Source: an uncultured Porphyromonadaceae bacterium (GTDB taxonomy: Bacteria; Bacteroidota; Bacteroidia; Bacteroidales; Muribaculaceae). Taken from it: a stretch of DNA of 48,976 nucleotides. The stretch is from positions 1 to 48,976 of the forward strand of contig CALAVE010000075.1 in the NCBI GenBank assembly GCA_937892215.1, written 5' to 3'. Below the pieces are notes generated by a model. The model did no database searches and was not told the origin of the DNA. It saw only the letters and a list, made by a program, of their open reading frames with translations. Shown in pieces: positions 34,129-42,629 of the stretch; positions within the stretch are counted from its first letter, which is position 1, and each line of letters begins with the position of its first letter. The position numbers were made by a program, and so were the translations under genes.

Positions 34129-35043
34129 TCAGCGGCCTAACACCGTATTCACCGCGTCGTTATATTTCTGCAAGGAAGTACATTTCTTTATCGTCTTCAG
34201 CGCTTTTTTATCCGCTCCAGGCATAAAATAGAGCCACATTTCTTTCAGATGCGAAAGTATCTGATGTTCACCGCCTTCCATTGTGCTTACTATCTCATCA
34301 TATATTATGGTGTGGAAACGTCGCATATTTTCACGTGTGGCAAGGGTGGGGCAGAACAATGCCGGATTTGCCACAAGGCCGCGCCCGGCCATCACTCCTG
34401 AAATGCGCGGATATTTTTCTCGCAGTCTATTGACATCGTCAAGCGACTGAATATCACCATTATACAATACCCGTAAATCTGTTTCGCCCAAAAGACGCTC
34501 AAACTCAGCAAGATGAAGTTCTCCGCTATAAAGTTGACGGCCTATTCGGGGGTGTACCGTCACTGATGTAGGTGACAAGATACTAAAGTAAGGCAACACT
34601 TGACGCCATTCTGTCTCATCGGCGTAGCCAAGTCTCATTTTCACACTGAATTTCAAGCCTTCAATCTCGCGGAGGCGCTCAAACAACGCCTTTATTTCGT
34701 CGGGAGACTGTAGCAAACCGCACCCCCTGTGATGACGAGCCACAGGTGGGTGAGGACACCCTAGGTTCAGGTTAACCTCCTGGTAGCCTAATTCGCGCAC
34801 CTTTTCAGCAAGCCTTGCTGTTTCATCGGGCGTTCCGGCCAGTACCTGAGGGATAATATTTGCAGTGTTACGCTCCGTTGAAATATCCTTGAGGCCTTTT
34901 TTCCGTATCTCACCATGTTCAATTCGTAGAAATGGAGTAAGGTAAGCAGTAATGCCGGGAAACACCTCTGCATGAGCGTTGCGCCATGGATAACCGGTAA
35001 CGCCTTGAAGCGGGGCAGCAAATGTAACAAAATCTTCAGTCAT
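34129..35043 (-). CDS. dus: tRNA-dihydrouridine synthase family protein
   Basis: 304-residue FMN enzyme reducing uridines in tRNA D-loops. Family blocks: FAAPLQGVTGYPWR at the N-terminus, VNLNLGCPHPPVARHHRGCGLLQ (catalytic Cys in GCP), FSVKMRLGYADETEW, VTVHPRIGRQLYSG, LYNGDIQSLDDVNRL and GVMAGRGLVANPALF. The Dus subtype (A, B or C) and target uridine cannot be settled by eye. Start: ATG at 35043 is chosen; ATG at 35052 is equally possible, while a TTG at 35070 overlaps the -7 element and is rejected. Upstream of, and in the same direction as, the pheA operon. Confidence 0.88.
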   Translation of the reverse strand: MTEDFVTFAAPLQGVTGYPWRNAHAEVFPGITAYLTPFLRIEHGEIRKKGLKDISTERNTANIIPQVLAGTPDETARLAEKVRELGYQEVNLNLGCPHPPVARHHRGCGLLQSPDEIKALFERLREIEGLKFSVKMRLGYADETEWRQVLPYFSILSPTSVTVHPRIGRQLYSGELHLAEFERLLGETDLRVLYNGDIQSLDDVNRLREKYPRISGVMAGRGLVANPALFCPTLATRENMRRFHTIIYDEIVSTMEGGEHQILSHLKEMWLYFMPGADKKALKTIKKCTSLQKYNDAVNTVLGR

Positions 35044-35067
35044 TGCAGTCATTCGTAATTTTTCTTG

Positions 35068-35098
35068 CAAATTTACGGCAATATCTAAAATAATTCAA
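35068..35098 (-). promoter_or_regulatory. Promoter of the dus gene
   Basis: Minus strand: TTG (35096-35098), 20 bp spacer, TAAATTTG (35068-35075). The start is near 35061, leaving only 9-18 nt of leader, which rules out start codons further upstream. Confidence 0.75.
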
Positions 35099-35104
35099 GT
35101 TTTG

Positions 35105-35124
35105 AATTATGCCAGCACAGATTT
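35105..35124 (+). repeat. Partial second copy of the inner repeat end
   Basis: TTATGCCAGCACAGATTTT in this stretch matches TTATGCCAGAGCAGATTTT at the left inner end of the element at 35245-35263, except for two bases. It is in direct orientation about 138 bp upstream. Suggests a degenerate neighbouring copy. Confidence 0.45.
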
Positions 35125-35222
35125 TCTCGCTGCCACTTTTCGTCAGGTTACGACGGTTTCGAGTTTGATTCTTCACATGCTCATTCTTAACCCAAGTTTC
35201 ACCCTCGAAATTTTTTTCAATA

Positions 35223-35408
35223 AACCCGATTCGGTCAGTAGGATTTATGCCAGAGCAGATTTTATTTTGAGAAGGTTGCGAAGAGATTGTCGAAGGCAAG
35301 CGGGCTATGGTGAGACAATTACTGAAGCAAGATGCCGAAAGAAAACTGTTATGGCATAAATAGTCATTCTAAAACCGCCTTTTGTCGGCCTAATGACCGA
35401 TTCGGGTT
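35223..35408. repeat. Nested inverted-repeat element (MITE- or REP-like)
   Basis: The inner arms are perfect: ATTTATGCCA (35243-35252) and TGGCATAAAT (35352-35361). The outer arms, 20 bp each (35223-35242 and 35389-35408), match at 18 of 20 positions in inverted orientation. On the left the two arms abut; on the right 27 bp separate them. The interior has no transposase. This looks like a small non-autonomous mobile element or its remnant. Confidence 0.55.
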
Positions 35409-35755
35409 AAATTTTGAGGATAATTTTTATCAGTGAATTTTGTAAATTTATTGAGTGAAACTTTGGTTAAAAATAACCCACTAAATTCCGTTTTTTTTGC
35501 GTGGGAGTTGCGAGAGGGGAATAATCCGGATATTTCTTCACCTATTTAACATAATACCAGTTATGATTTTTTTGACATGTTTTTAAATTTTATTCCGTTA
35601 TCTATATGACTCCTTATTTATTCCGCATCATTTATATTGTTTATTTCCCACCAATTTTCCGGAATGTTTCTGAAAATTAAATTCTCAGCGAGTTAAGATT
35701 TAGAAAAACTTCCATCAGAAATCTTCAATACGCTTCAGCGTCATTCTATGTGTTA

Positions 35756-36487
35756 TTACATCTTCAAATAAAAATCTTTGGTTAGACGTATGTATTCTTC
35801 CGTGAAATTCAGCGGAGAATATTCTATCACAATTTCATTTTCTTCAATCTCGCGGGGATAACTCTTAGAAAATTCACACATTATTCTTTTAGGCTCTGAC
35901 TGCGGAGTTCCTTTCACGCGGCATATTCGCTTAAGTCTCAATCCATTTTTTTCAGCATGATACATAATTTCGGTTTCGGCATCAGCCGGCACTATGATAG
36001 CTAGCAATCCGTCCTCAGTCAGCAATTCTGCGCTTTTACCAATCAAGTCAGAAAAAGTCAGTTCTGTTGTGTGTCGAGCCATAGTTCGTTCATTGCCTGT
36101 TGGCAAAACTCCGGCACTAAAAAATGGCGGATTCGACACAATCAAATCATATTTGCTTTCATTCGTAAACCACTTATAATCAGCACACTGCACCAAAAGG
36201 CGGCTTCCCCATTCCGATGATGCGAAGTTCAGCCTCGCCTCGTCGGCCGCTTCAGCATCAATTTCAAGGCCATCAATCTGAGCATTTTCAGCGCGTTGTG
36301 CCAGCATTAGCGCTATCACGCCACATCCGGTGCCCACATCCAGAATCCTGTCCATTCCGTGCACCGTGCACCACGCGCCCAGCAGCACTCCATCGGTGCC
36401 CACCTTCATAGCGCTTCTCTCATTCACCACAGAGAACCGCTTAAATCTGAAAATCCGTTCTTTCTTCCTTGCCATTACTGACATCAT
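35756..36487 (-). CDS. trmN6: tRNA1(Val) (adenine37-N6)-methyltransferase-like (TrmN6/YfiC)
   Basis: 243-residue SAM-dependent methyltransferase. Motif I DVGTGCGVIALMLAQR, acidic motif II GLEIDAEAADEA, and catalytic NPPF in IVSNPPFFSAGVLP, as in N6-adenine methyltransferases. The upstream F-K-x-F/VVNERSAMKVGTDGVLLGAW block is the TrmN6 signature. It is predicted to modify A37 of tRNA-Val. The promoter (-7 at 36503-36510) lies inside the longer open frame, so starts beyond it (up to a TTG at 36541) are excluded. ATGs at 36487, 36484 and 36475 remain possible. Confidence 0.85.
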   Translation of the reverse strand: MMSVMARKKERIFRFKRFSVVNERSAMKVGTDGVLLGAWCTVHGMDRILDVGTGCGVIALMLAQRAENAQIDGLEIDAEAADEARLNFASSEWGSRLLVQCADYKWFTNESKYDLIVSNPPFFSAGVLPTGNERTMARHTTELTFSDLIGKSAELLTEDGLLAIIVPADAETEIMYHAEKNGLRLKRICRVKGTPQSEPKRIMCEFSKSYPREIEENEIVIEYSPLNFTEEYIRLTKDFYLKM

Positions 36488-36502
36488 CTGCTTAATCTCT
36501 CG

Positions 36503-36533
36503 CAAATTTAGTGATTCTCCCCCACCCTCGCAA
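36503..36533 (-). promoter_or_regulatory. Promoter of the trmN6-like gene
   Basis: Minus strand: TTG (36531-36533), 20 bp spacer, TAAATTTG (36503-36510), start near 36496. It fixes the gene start downstream of 36496. Confidence 0.75.
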
Positions 36534-36641
36534 ATTCCCAAAAACTCAGCCTCAAACTAAATTCCTGATATAATCAATGAGTAACATAGTTGTGAATATC
36601 ACGGATTTGCCATATCTTTACACCCTCAAATATCTTTTGCG

Positions 36642-37145
36642 ATGAATTGCGAACGCTACATACGACCTGCCACACTTCACGACGTTGGTGCCATTATGCC
36701 GGTTATCACCGCCGCGAAGCAGACCATGCGCCGCAATGGAAACACGCACCAGTGGGCTGACGGCTATCCCTCGGCGGCGGCAATTGAGTGCGACATAAGT
36801 AGCAGCGGCGGCTACGTTATATCCGAAAGGGCGGAAATCATTGGATATTTTGCCATGCTTCCGTCGCCGGAACCCACCTACGATGTCATCTATAACGGTG
36901 AGTGGCTCAACGACTCCCTACCCTACCTTGTGATTCACCGTATTGCCGGACTACCCGGTCGCCGCGGTATTCTCCACGACATTATCCGCTTTGCCGCCTC
37001 ACACTGCCCAAACATCCGCATCGACACTCACCGCGACAATATCATTATGCAGCACTGCCTTCAAAAGGAAGGATTCACTCATTGCGGCATTATCCTTCTC
37101 GCTAACGGCGATGAACGTCTCGCCTACCAGAAACTGTTTTCTTGA
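36642..37145 (+). CDS. GNAT-family N-acetyltransferase
   Basis: 167-residue GCN5-related acetyltransferase of unknown substrate. N-terminal beta1 YIRPATLHDVGAIMPVITAAKQTMRRNGNTHQW, a central sheet (GYVISERAEIIGYFAMLP), the loop around RIAGLPGRRGILHDII at the acetyl-CoA pyrophosphate-binding position (weak match to the Q/RxxGxG/A motif), and the late QHCLQKEGFTHCGII segment typical of motif B. The length is usual for the family. Convergent with yraN (19 bp between stops). Upstream TATCTTTA (36613-36620) is one mismatch from a -7 element. Confidence 0.8.
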   Translation: MNCERYIRPATLHDVGAIMPVITAAKQTMRRNGNTHQWADGYPSAAAIECDISSSGGYVISERAEIIGYFAMLPSPEPTYDVIYNGEWLNDSLPYLVIHRIAGLPGRRGILHDIIRFAASHCPNIRIDTHRDNIIMQHCLQKEGFTHCGIILLANGDERLAYQKLFS

Positions 37146-37164
37146 ACTGATAACCCAGTGCCAT

Positions 37165-37542
37165 TCAGCGATAGGAACGCAACGGGGGATAAAAGGCATC
37201 AGGGATATAATGGATGTGGAATTCGCCAGGTGCCCCGGTAATAATCATCACATCGTACTGGACCTCCATTTTCAGATTATAATGGCTCAGATAACCGCTT
37301 GCCGCTGCCACTAAGTTACGAATCTTACTCTTCGTTATCGCTTTCATCGGGTCGAAATGCTCATCGTTGCTACGCGTCTTCACTTCCACTATATGGATAC
37401 GCGGACGGCTGTCTTGCGCCACGATGTCAATCTCCAGATGGTTAAGCCGCCAGTTGGTTTCACGAATGGTCAGCCCTTGCTTGATAAGGAACTCCATAGC
37501 AGCCTGTTCTCCGGCCTTGCCCAGTGTGTTGTGACTTGCCAT
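37165..37542 (-). CDS. yraN: YraN family (UPF0102) putative endonuclease-like protein
   Basis: 125-residue protein with a Holliday-junction-resolvase/restriction-like fold. The catalytic-type pattern is visible: GKAGEQAAMEFL with Glu near the N-terminus, then EIDIVAQD and VEVKTRS (E-x-D ... E-x-K). The function of the family is not established. The start ATG overlaps the MBL gene stop (TGATG), so it is translationally coupled as the last gene of a four-gene unit. Confidence 0.88.
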   Translation of the reverse strand: MASHNTLGKAGEQAAMEFLIKQGLTIRETNWRLNHLEIDIVAQDSRPRIHIVEVKTRSNDEHFDPMKAITKSKIRNLVAAASGYLSHYNLKMEVQYDVMIITGAPGEFHIHYIPDAFYPPLRSYR

Positions 37543-38183
37543 CAGCCCAGATACGGATTAAAATGTAGTTCTCGGCCCACCGTGGTGCTGTCGCCATGAC
37601 CCGGTAACACCAGAGTCTCAACGGGCAACTTAAGCAGTTTTGTCTTTATTGACGATATCAACTGTACGAAATCGCCTCCGGGCAAGTCGGTTCGTCCTAT
37701 ACTTCCGGCAAACAGTGTATCACCGGCAAGCACCACACCACTAACGGGCAGATAGAAAGAAAGTCCGCCGGGGGTATGGCCGGGGGTATGCAGAACCTTA
37801 ATGGGCTCATCATCAAGGTAGAGGACATCGCCATCTCGCAACCATTCATCAGGCTTCACTTGCGGCACTTCTATGGGGAGGTGGAATCGCTGAACCTGCT
37901 CCGGCATTGCATTTGCCAGAAACTCATCATCGGCACACGCGCATATATCGGCTCCGGTCTCTCCGGCAAGCCACATGGCCGATGCTACGTGATCCACATG
38001 AATGTGCGTTAGCAGTATCTTCTGCACATTCAGACGGTTATCGGCAATAAATGCGCTTATGCGGCTACGCTCGGCCTCTGTCATCATGCCGGGATCAACC
38101 ACAATAGCGTTACGCGTATCCTGCGACCACAGAACATACATTATCTCTCCAAACGGATTTACCTCAAAACTGGATATTTTCAT
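37542..38183 (-). CDS. MBL-fold metallo-hydrolase (glyoxalase II-like)
   Basis: 213-residue metallo-beta-lactamase-fold hydrolase. Metal-binding motif THIHVDHVASAMWLA (HxHxDH), later His in LHTPGHTPGGLSF, bridging Asp in VLAGDTLFAGSIGRTDLPGGD, and last His in LVLPGHGDST. Family members hydrolyse thioesters such as S-lactoylglutathione or related thiols; Bacteroidales generally lack glutathione, so the real substrate is open. It starts 16 bp after rsmG. Confidence 0.88.
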   Translation of the reverse strand: MKISSFEVNPFGEIMYVLWSQDTRNAIVVDPGMMTEAERSRISAFIADNRLNVQKILLTHIHVDHVASAMWLAGETGADICACADDEFLANAMPEQVQRFHLPIEVPQVKPDEWLRDGDVLYLDDEPIKVLHTPGHTPGGLSFYLPVSGVVLAGDTLFAGSIGRTDLPGGDFVQLISSIKTKLLKLPVETLVLPGHGDSTTVGRELHFNPYLG

Positions 38184-38199
38184 CGTTCGCTCGGATTTT

Positions 38200-38820
38200 T
38201 CAAATTGGCAGATACACTATCTTCTTGGACTTGAAATACTCTTGAGGGAAATATTCCATCAAGTCCTCCACAATCACCGACTTGCGGAAACGCCGAATTT
38301 CAGCCTCCAAATCACCTCCCTTTAGGCATATGAGTCCGTTGGGCAAAGCATTATGACCTTCTCGGCTTATAAGTTTGCGCACAAGCGGTACCATATCATT
38401 AAGGTCCATCACCGCACGGCTCACCACAAAGTGGAACTCTCCCTTCACCTCCTTCACGTCACCATGATAGAAATCCACGTTTGTGATTCCGGCTTCACGA
38501 GCCACATCCTTTGCCACAGCAAGTTTCTTTCCGGTGCGGTCCACGAGCATGAACTGAACGTCCGGGAAGCAAAGTGCCAAAGGTATTCCGGGGAATCCAC
38601 CTCCGGTTCCCAAGTCCAGAACACAAGTCCCCGGAATAAATCTGATAAACCTGGCAATGGCCAGCGAATGAAGTATGTGGTTAACCTCCAGATTGTCAAT
38701 ATCCTTGCGCGAAATGACGTTTATCTTACTATTCCACTCTGGATATAGGCGTTCCAGCACCTGAATCTGCTCTAACTGCCGCGGAGTGAAATCGCTGAAA
38801 TATTTCTTTATTATTTCCAT
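38200..38820 (-). CDS. rsmG: 16S rRNA (guanine527-N7)-methyltransferase RsmG
   Basis: 206-residue SAM-dependent methyltransferase (formerly GidB) that modifies G527 in the 530 loop of 16S rRNA; loss is linked to low-level streptomycin resistance. Typical blocks: EWNSKINVISRKDIDNLEVNHILHSLA, CVLDLGTGGGFPGIPLALCFP, FMLVDRTGKKLAVAKDVA, and VVSRAVMDLNDMVPLVRKL. The family length is ~205-240. It begins 1 bp after the stop of the lipoprotein gene, so they are co-transcribed. Confidence 0.95.
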   Translation of the reverse strand: MEIIKKYFSDFTPRQLEQIQVLERLYPEWNSKINVISRKDIDNLEVNHILHSLAIARFIRFIPGTCVLDLGTGGGFPGIPLALCFPDVQFMLVDRTGKKLAVAKDVAREAGITNVDFYHGDVKEVKGEFHFVVSRAVMDLNDMVPLVRKLISREGHNALPNGLICLKGGDLEAEIRRFRKSVIVEDLMEYFPQEYFKSKKIVYLPI

Positions 38821-38821
38821 A

Positions 38822-39664
38822 TTAAAAACGCTTCAACGGTGAATTGTCAGCAAGGAAGTCCTTCAGTTTCTCATAACCAAGAAACACCTGAGGCTCCCCC
38901 ACCCTCATGATAGCCAACTCATTGGGTTTGAAACTCCACGTCACCCCTCTTTCGTTCATAAAGAAATTTCCGGTAACAGTAAGGTTATCCAAATTATAGT
39001 AACCAAGCGTCCCGAGTTCATCCTCGGTTGCCACACCATTCTGTTGGAGCAAAGTTTCGCGAAGGAGACGGTTCATTTCTTCTATTCCATCAGCGCTGAA
39101 AACGTCCTCAACTTCAATAAGTTTCACCGCATTAATGTCGAAGTTATAATAACTATGTTCGCTCAGTGTTTCCACTCCGTTTTTCTCTATTCTTTCAAAC
39201 TTGCAGAACGTGATGATGCCTTCTTTGTTGAACTTCGGTGCTATTTCTATGGTCCGCACATAATTAAGCGTATTGTCCTTCAACGTCACAAATGTAGCTT
39301 CCTCGTCGCTGTCAGGCGCATCATCACCTGTGTCATCACCTTCATAATTTAGTATGGACGAGGCATATCCCTTGAGTGCCGTATTGAAATCGGTGCTGTC
39401 CGACGCTTCAAGCACTATTTGCGCAAACAGCGTCTGCAAATCTTCGGTGGTCTTCCCCAGATTCTCAGGATAAGCAATACTGGCCGTTACAGTCATGTTG
39501 CACTTCATACCCGACTTCATAGCAAAGTGAGCCGTGTCGGCAACGGTGACAGTTGCTATCTGCACAGTGTCTCCGCTTCCCCGGCTGGAAGAACTTTTTC
39601 CTGTACATGCAGCCGATATAGCCAACATTAAAACCAACACCAAAAATTCAACGCACTTTCTCAT
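38822..39664 (-). CDS. DUF3298/RsiV-like lipoprotein
   Basis: 280 residues, of unknown function. Lipoprotein signal with lipobox SAAC (Cys20). The body has the DUF4163/DUF3298 look: a beta-rich N-terminal part (CNMTVTASIAYPENL) and a C-terminal domain with HSYYNFDINAVKLIEVEDVFS and FFMNERGVTWSFKPNELA, similar to RsiV and PdaC accessory domains. A Ser/Gly-rich linker follows the lipidated Cys and an acidic stretch lies near residue 115. ATG at 39664 is chosen; the frame extends only to a TTG. First gene of the unit with rsmG, MBL hydrolase and yraN. Confidence 0.8.
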   Translation of the reverse strand: MRKCVEFLVLVLMLAISAACTGKSSSSRGSGDTVQIATVTVADTAHFAMKSGMKCNMTVTASIAYPENLGKTTEDLQTLFAQIVLEASDSTDFNTALKGYASSILNYEGDDTGDDAPDSDEEATFVTLKDNTLNYVRTIEIAPKFNKEGIITFCKFERIEKNGVETLSEHSYYNFDINAVKLIEVEDVFSADGIEEMNRLLRETLLQQNGVATEDELGTLGYYNLDNLTVTGNFFMNERGVTWSFKPNELAIMRVGEPQVFLGYEKLKDFLADNSPLKRF

Positions 39665-39735
39665 AATCAGTACAATTATCAACCAAAATAATTATAAATG
39701 GAAATCTCGCACTATATAGCCGTGCTTCTATTTCG

Positions 39736-39766
39736 CAAAGTTAACGGATTATTTCTGGAATTGCAA
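39736..39766 (-). promoter_or_regulatory. Promoter of the lipoprotein-rsmG-MBL-yraN unit
   Basis: Minus strand: TTG (39764-39766), 20 bp spacer, TAACTTTG (39736-39743), start near 39729 with a ~65 nt leader. The -33 element lies only 4 bp beyond the stop of the upstream AraC gene. Confidence 0.75.
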
Positions 39767-39770
39767 CACT

Positions 39771-40670
39771 TCACGTCTTTTTCCCACGCAGTGCCGTGGG
39801 AGGAACTCCAAAGTAACTCTTGAACATCCGGGTGAAATGCTGGGGATACTCAAATCCCAGATTCTCGGCCGTTTCCTGGACGGAACAACCAGTGATGAGC
39901 AGTTCGCGTGCACGTTGCATAACATATCGGCGTATGGCCTGCCTTGCGCTCTCACCGGTGAGTTGCCGCATTAGGTCGCTGAAATAATTAGGCGATAGGA
40001 AAAGTTCCCTTGCGCAGTATTTCACAGTTGGAAGCCCCTGTTCTTGGTAGATACCATTATCATAGTAACGTTTGAGCATATTTTCAAAACGCAGTAGCAG
40101 GTCTGCTGTCGTGGAGGATGAGGTGGACATCTGACGGGCGTAGAACCTGCCTATGTACTCAAGCACTAGTTGCAAAAGTGCCACTACTATATTAGATGTG
40201 TGTTCGTCATCATTACCTTCCAGCAATTCCTGACGGATTCTCTCCATGAGCACAACTATTATTCCACGCTCTTTCTCCGACATGAGCAGTGCTTCACTCG
40301 TGTTATAAGAGAAATATGAGTAACGGGAGATGCGGCGTCCCAAATCAGTGCCATGCAGCAGTTCCGGATCGAAAAGCAATGCCCAGCCCTTGGCTTGAAT
40401 TTCATTGCCGTCATCGGCCTTGCCTCCTATCTGGCCGGGGGCCACACACATAAGCGCATGGTGAGCAAGGTCATAGTTCAGCATACCGTATGTCAGGCCT
40501 TCGGTCACTTCGTCACCGAGAAACATACCATACACATCGTAGCGGTTCAGAGAGTTCCTGCAATGCTCCAGTTCATCATAATGGATTACGCTAACCAGAG
40601 GATGTAGCACAGGAGCACCGATATATGTGGCATAGTCATTTACCTTATGTACATTTAGTATCTGCGCCAT
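39771..40670 (-). CDS. AraC-family transcriptional regulator of the aldo/keto reductase operon
   Basis: 299 residues. The N-terminal ~160 residues form a cupin-like sensor (AHHALMCVAPGQIGG, GWALLFDPELLHGTDLGRRI, with the FDPELLHGT segment common in Bacteroidota AraC proteins). The C-terminal domain holds two helix-turn-helix motifs (VKYCARELFLSPNYFSDLMRQLTG and VQETAENLGFEYPQHFTRMFKSYFGVPP). The ATG at 40670 is chosen; the open frame reaches a TTG at 40703 that lies inside the -7 element. Divergent from the reductase operon, so the probable regulator of it. Inducer unknown. Confidence 0.87.
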   Translation of the reverse strand: MAQILNVHKVNDYATYIGAPVLHPLVSVIHYDELEHCRNSLNRYDVYGMFLGDEVTEGLTYGMLNYDLAHHALMCVAPGQIGGKADDGNEIQAKGWALLFDPELLHGTDLGRRISRYSYFSYNTSEALLMSEKERGIIVVLMERIRQELLEGNDDEHTSNIVVALLQLVLEYIGRFYARQMSTSSSTTADLLLRFENMLKRYYDNGIYQEQGLPTVKYCARELFLSPNYFSDLMRQLTGESARQAIRRYVMQRARELLITGCSVQETAENLGFEYPQHFTRMFKSYFGVPPTALRGKKT

Positions 40671-40700
40671 TACAAACGGGAAACGTATTATATCCTTATG

Positions 40701-40708
40701 CAAAAATA
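40701..40708 (-). promoter_or_regulatory. -7 element of the AraC-type gene
   Basis: Minus strand TATTTTTG, start near 40694, leader about 24 nt. No TTG at the normal -33 distance. Confidence 0.5.
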
Positions 40709-40742
40709 ATCATTATTTTTGTTACCGCCTAAATCTGCAAGT

Positions 40743-40772
40743 GATAAAATAAGTGAAATTGGTAGTTTTATC
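40743..40772. promoter_or_regulatory. Possible operator between araC-type gene and reductase operon
   Basis: GATAAAA (40743-40749) and TTTTATC (40766-40772) are inverted copies with a 16 bp gap, located between the two divergent -7 elements. Weak, AT-rich evidence. Confidence 0.3.
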
Positions 40773-40808
40773 CGTAAACGAGTTAGGCGAAGTCTCCCTG
40801 AATTGTCA

Positions 40809-40816
40809 TAACTTTG
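40809..40816 (+). promoter_or_regulatory. -7 element of the reductase operon
   Basis: TAACTTTG, start near 40823, leader about 40 nt. A -33 TTG is absent, consistent with a promoter activated by the divergent AraC protein. Confidence 0.5.
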
Positions 40817-40864
40817 CCATGAATTCAAAACAGCCTTTTAATAACAATTAAACACAAAACATTT

Positions 40865-41800
40865 ATGGCAAAGATAGCATTAGGAACATGGTCATGGGGC
40901 ACGGGTGCCGCAGGTGGCGACCAAGTGTTTGGCAATCACACTGACGAAACAACTCTCAAACCGGTGTTTGAGGCAGCAGTAAGAAGCGGACTCAACTTGT
41001 GGGACACGGCAACAGTCTATGGCATGGGGGAATCAGAGCGTATTCTCGGAACTCTGGCTAAAGGTATGCCTCGCGAGAACATTCAGATTTCCACCAAGTT
41101 CACTCCTCAGATTGCTGAGATTTACGAAAACTCAGTGGAAAAAATGGCTGAGGCCTCTATTCAGCGCATGAAATGCGACTACATCGACATCTACTGGATT
41201 CACAACCCAATGGACGTGGAACGCTGGACTCCTATGCTTATACCTCTGCTCAAGAGCGGAATAGTGAAGCGCGTAGGTATGTCGAATCACAACATTCAGG
41301 AAATACGCCGCGCCAACGAAATTCTGGGTGCGGAAGGTTTCAAAGTTAGTGCCGTGCAGAATCATTTCTCTCTTCTTTACCGCTCCAGCGAAAAAGGAGG
41401 TGTCCTCGACTTCTGTAAGGAGAACGGCATTGAATTCTGGGCTTACATGGTGCTTGAGCAAGGTGCACTTTCCGGAAAGTACAACACCGAAAACCCATTG
41501 CCGGCCGACAGCGCACGTGGCATGAAATACAATCCTGTACTCGACAAGCTTACGGCTCTTACCGACGAGATGAAACGAATTGGCAAGAAATATAACGCTT
41601 CCTGTTCGCAGATAGGCATAGCATGGGCCATCGCAAAGGGGACGTTGCCCATCATTGGTGCCACTAAAGAGCATCATGTCACTGAGGCTGCCGAGGCTGC
41701 CAAGATTGCGCTCACAGACGATGAAGTGTCTCGCCTGGAACAACTTGCCGACGCCACCGGCATCGATACGCGTGGCGAATGGGAACACACAATGGAGTGA
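40865..41800 (+). CDS. Aldo/keto reductase, first of operon
   Basis: 311-residue NADPH-dependent oxidoreductase with a (beta/alpha)8 barrel. Catalytic tetrad visible: Asp and Tyr in LWDTATVYGMGESE, Lys in ISTKFTPQ, and His in YWIHNPMD. NADPH contacts near the C-terminus include PIIGATKEHHV. There is no signal peptide, so cytoplasmic. It probably reduces aldehydes or ketones (possibly quinones); substrate unknown. First gene of an operon with an amidohydrolase fragment, a second reductase, an exported flavodoxin and an alpha/beta hydrolase, facing an AraC regulator. Confidence 0.9.
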   Translation: MAKIALGTWSWGTGAAGGDQVFGNHTDETTLKPVFEAAVRSGLNLWDTATVYGMGESERILGTLAKGMPRENIQISTKFTPQIAEIYENSVEKMAEASIQRMKCDYIDIYWIHNPMDVERWTPMLIPLLKSGIVKRVGMSNHNIQEIRRANEILGAEGFKVSAVQNHFSLLYRSSEKGGVLDFCKENGIEFWAYMVLEQGALSGKYNTENPLPADSARGMKYNPVLDKLTALTDEMKRIGKKYNASCSQIGIAWAIAKGTLPIIGATKEHHVTEAAEAAKIALTDDEVSRLEQLADATGIDTRGEWEHTME

Positions 41801-41801
41801 C

Positions 41802-42629
41802 ATGAGAATCAAGACTATCATATTATCAATGGCAGTAGCCTTATCATCAACGGCTCAGGGCGTGGTGGATGTGCACAGTCACATCATCACGCCCGAGTTC
41901 CTGCAATCGCTGGAGGCCGACGGACGCTTGCTCGACGAGGGGTTTCCGCTTCCCGGATATGATGTGAATGCTCATCTCGCGTGGATGGACGAAGCGGGAG
42001 TTCAGGCTTCAGTTCTTACTCTTGCCGCACCTCAACCCCATTCCGCCTCAACAGTCAGACTCACTAACGAAAGGGCGGCGCAGTTGAAGCGAGAGCATCC
42101 CGGACGTTTCCTTTTCTGTGCGGCACTCCCCCTTCCAAACGTGGATGCGGCTATCAGTGAAGCCGTCTATGCTCTCGACACGCTGAAAGCCGATGGCATA
42201 AAGTTGGCTACCAATGCCGACGGACAATACCTCGGAGCACCGGAGCTGGATACTCTCTTTTCGGTGCTGAACCGTCGCAATGCCGTTGTAATCCTGCATC
42301 CTCATCGCCCCGCGCCCGTCAATCACCAAGTGATGCTACAGACGCCGCTCGCCATGCAGGAATATCTTTCGGAAACTACCCGTGCCGTGGCCAATATGAT
42401 TACACGTAACGTTCTATCACGTTATCCAAATGTCAAGGTGGTTGTACCTCACTGCGGTGATTACTTGCCCATGGCCATACCTCGCATGAAATCACTCGCG
42501 CCTGTAATGTGGGCCAATAAAATGGTTGGGGCAATAGATTGGGACGCAAATCTCGCATCGCTTTATTACAACCTTGCCGGCGCACACCGCATTTCCAGAA
42601 ATACAAACAAGGAACGCTACACATGGTGA
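41802..42629 (+). pseudogene. Truncated ACMSD-like amidohydrolase with signal peptide
   Basis: 275 codons. A signal peptide (MRIKTIILSMAVALSSTAQG) is followed by an amidohydrolase-2 barrel: metal motif VDVHSHIITPEF, His in VVILHPHRPAP, His in VVVPHCGDYLP, and an ANLASLYYNLAGA block. In this family that block is followed by a stretch containing the catalytic/metal Asp of a GSDYP-like motif; here it is replaced by an unrelated 15-residue tail ending at TGA, so the last ligand and ~60-70 residues are missing. ATG at 41802 lies 1 bp after the reductase stop. Probably inactive; expression is still likely because the operon continues. Confidence 0.75.

Larger units (their letters stand above)
35099..35755. 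other. Gene-free AT-rich stretch of about 0.65 kb
   Basis: No convincing gene. Open frames of up to 87 codons exist on both strands, but they overlap each other and have no recognisable protein character. The first half (35105-35408) contains repeat-like sequence with nested inverted repeats, described separately. The second half (35409-35755) is very AT-rich; I see nothing defined in it. It contains no tRNA or long hairpin that I can make out. Confidence 0.6.

Noticed and set aside
35036..35359. Overlapping 85- and 87-codon frames on opposite strands in the dus-trmN6 gap
   Set aside because: No promoter or start context, no family resemblance, and they overlap the dus start or the inverted-repeat element. 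Treated as repeat sequence.
36488..36541. Extended start of the trmN6-like gene
   Set aside because: Begins at TTG and spans the -33/-7 promoter elements, so it cannot be part of the transcript.
40671..40703. Extended TTG start of the second AraC gene
   Set aside because: The TTG lies inside the -7 element TATTTTTG; the ATG at 40670 is the first usable start.
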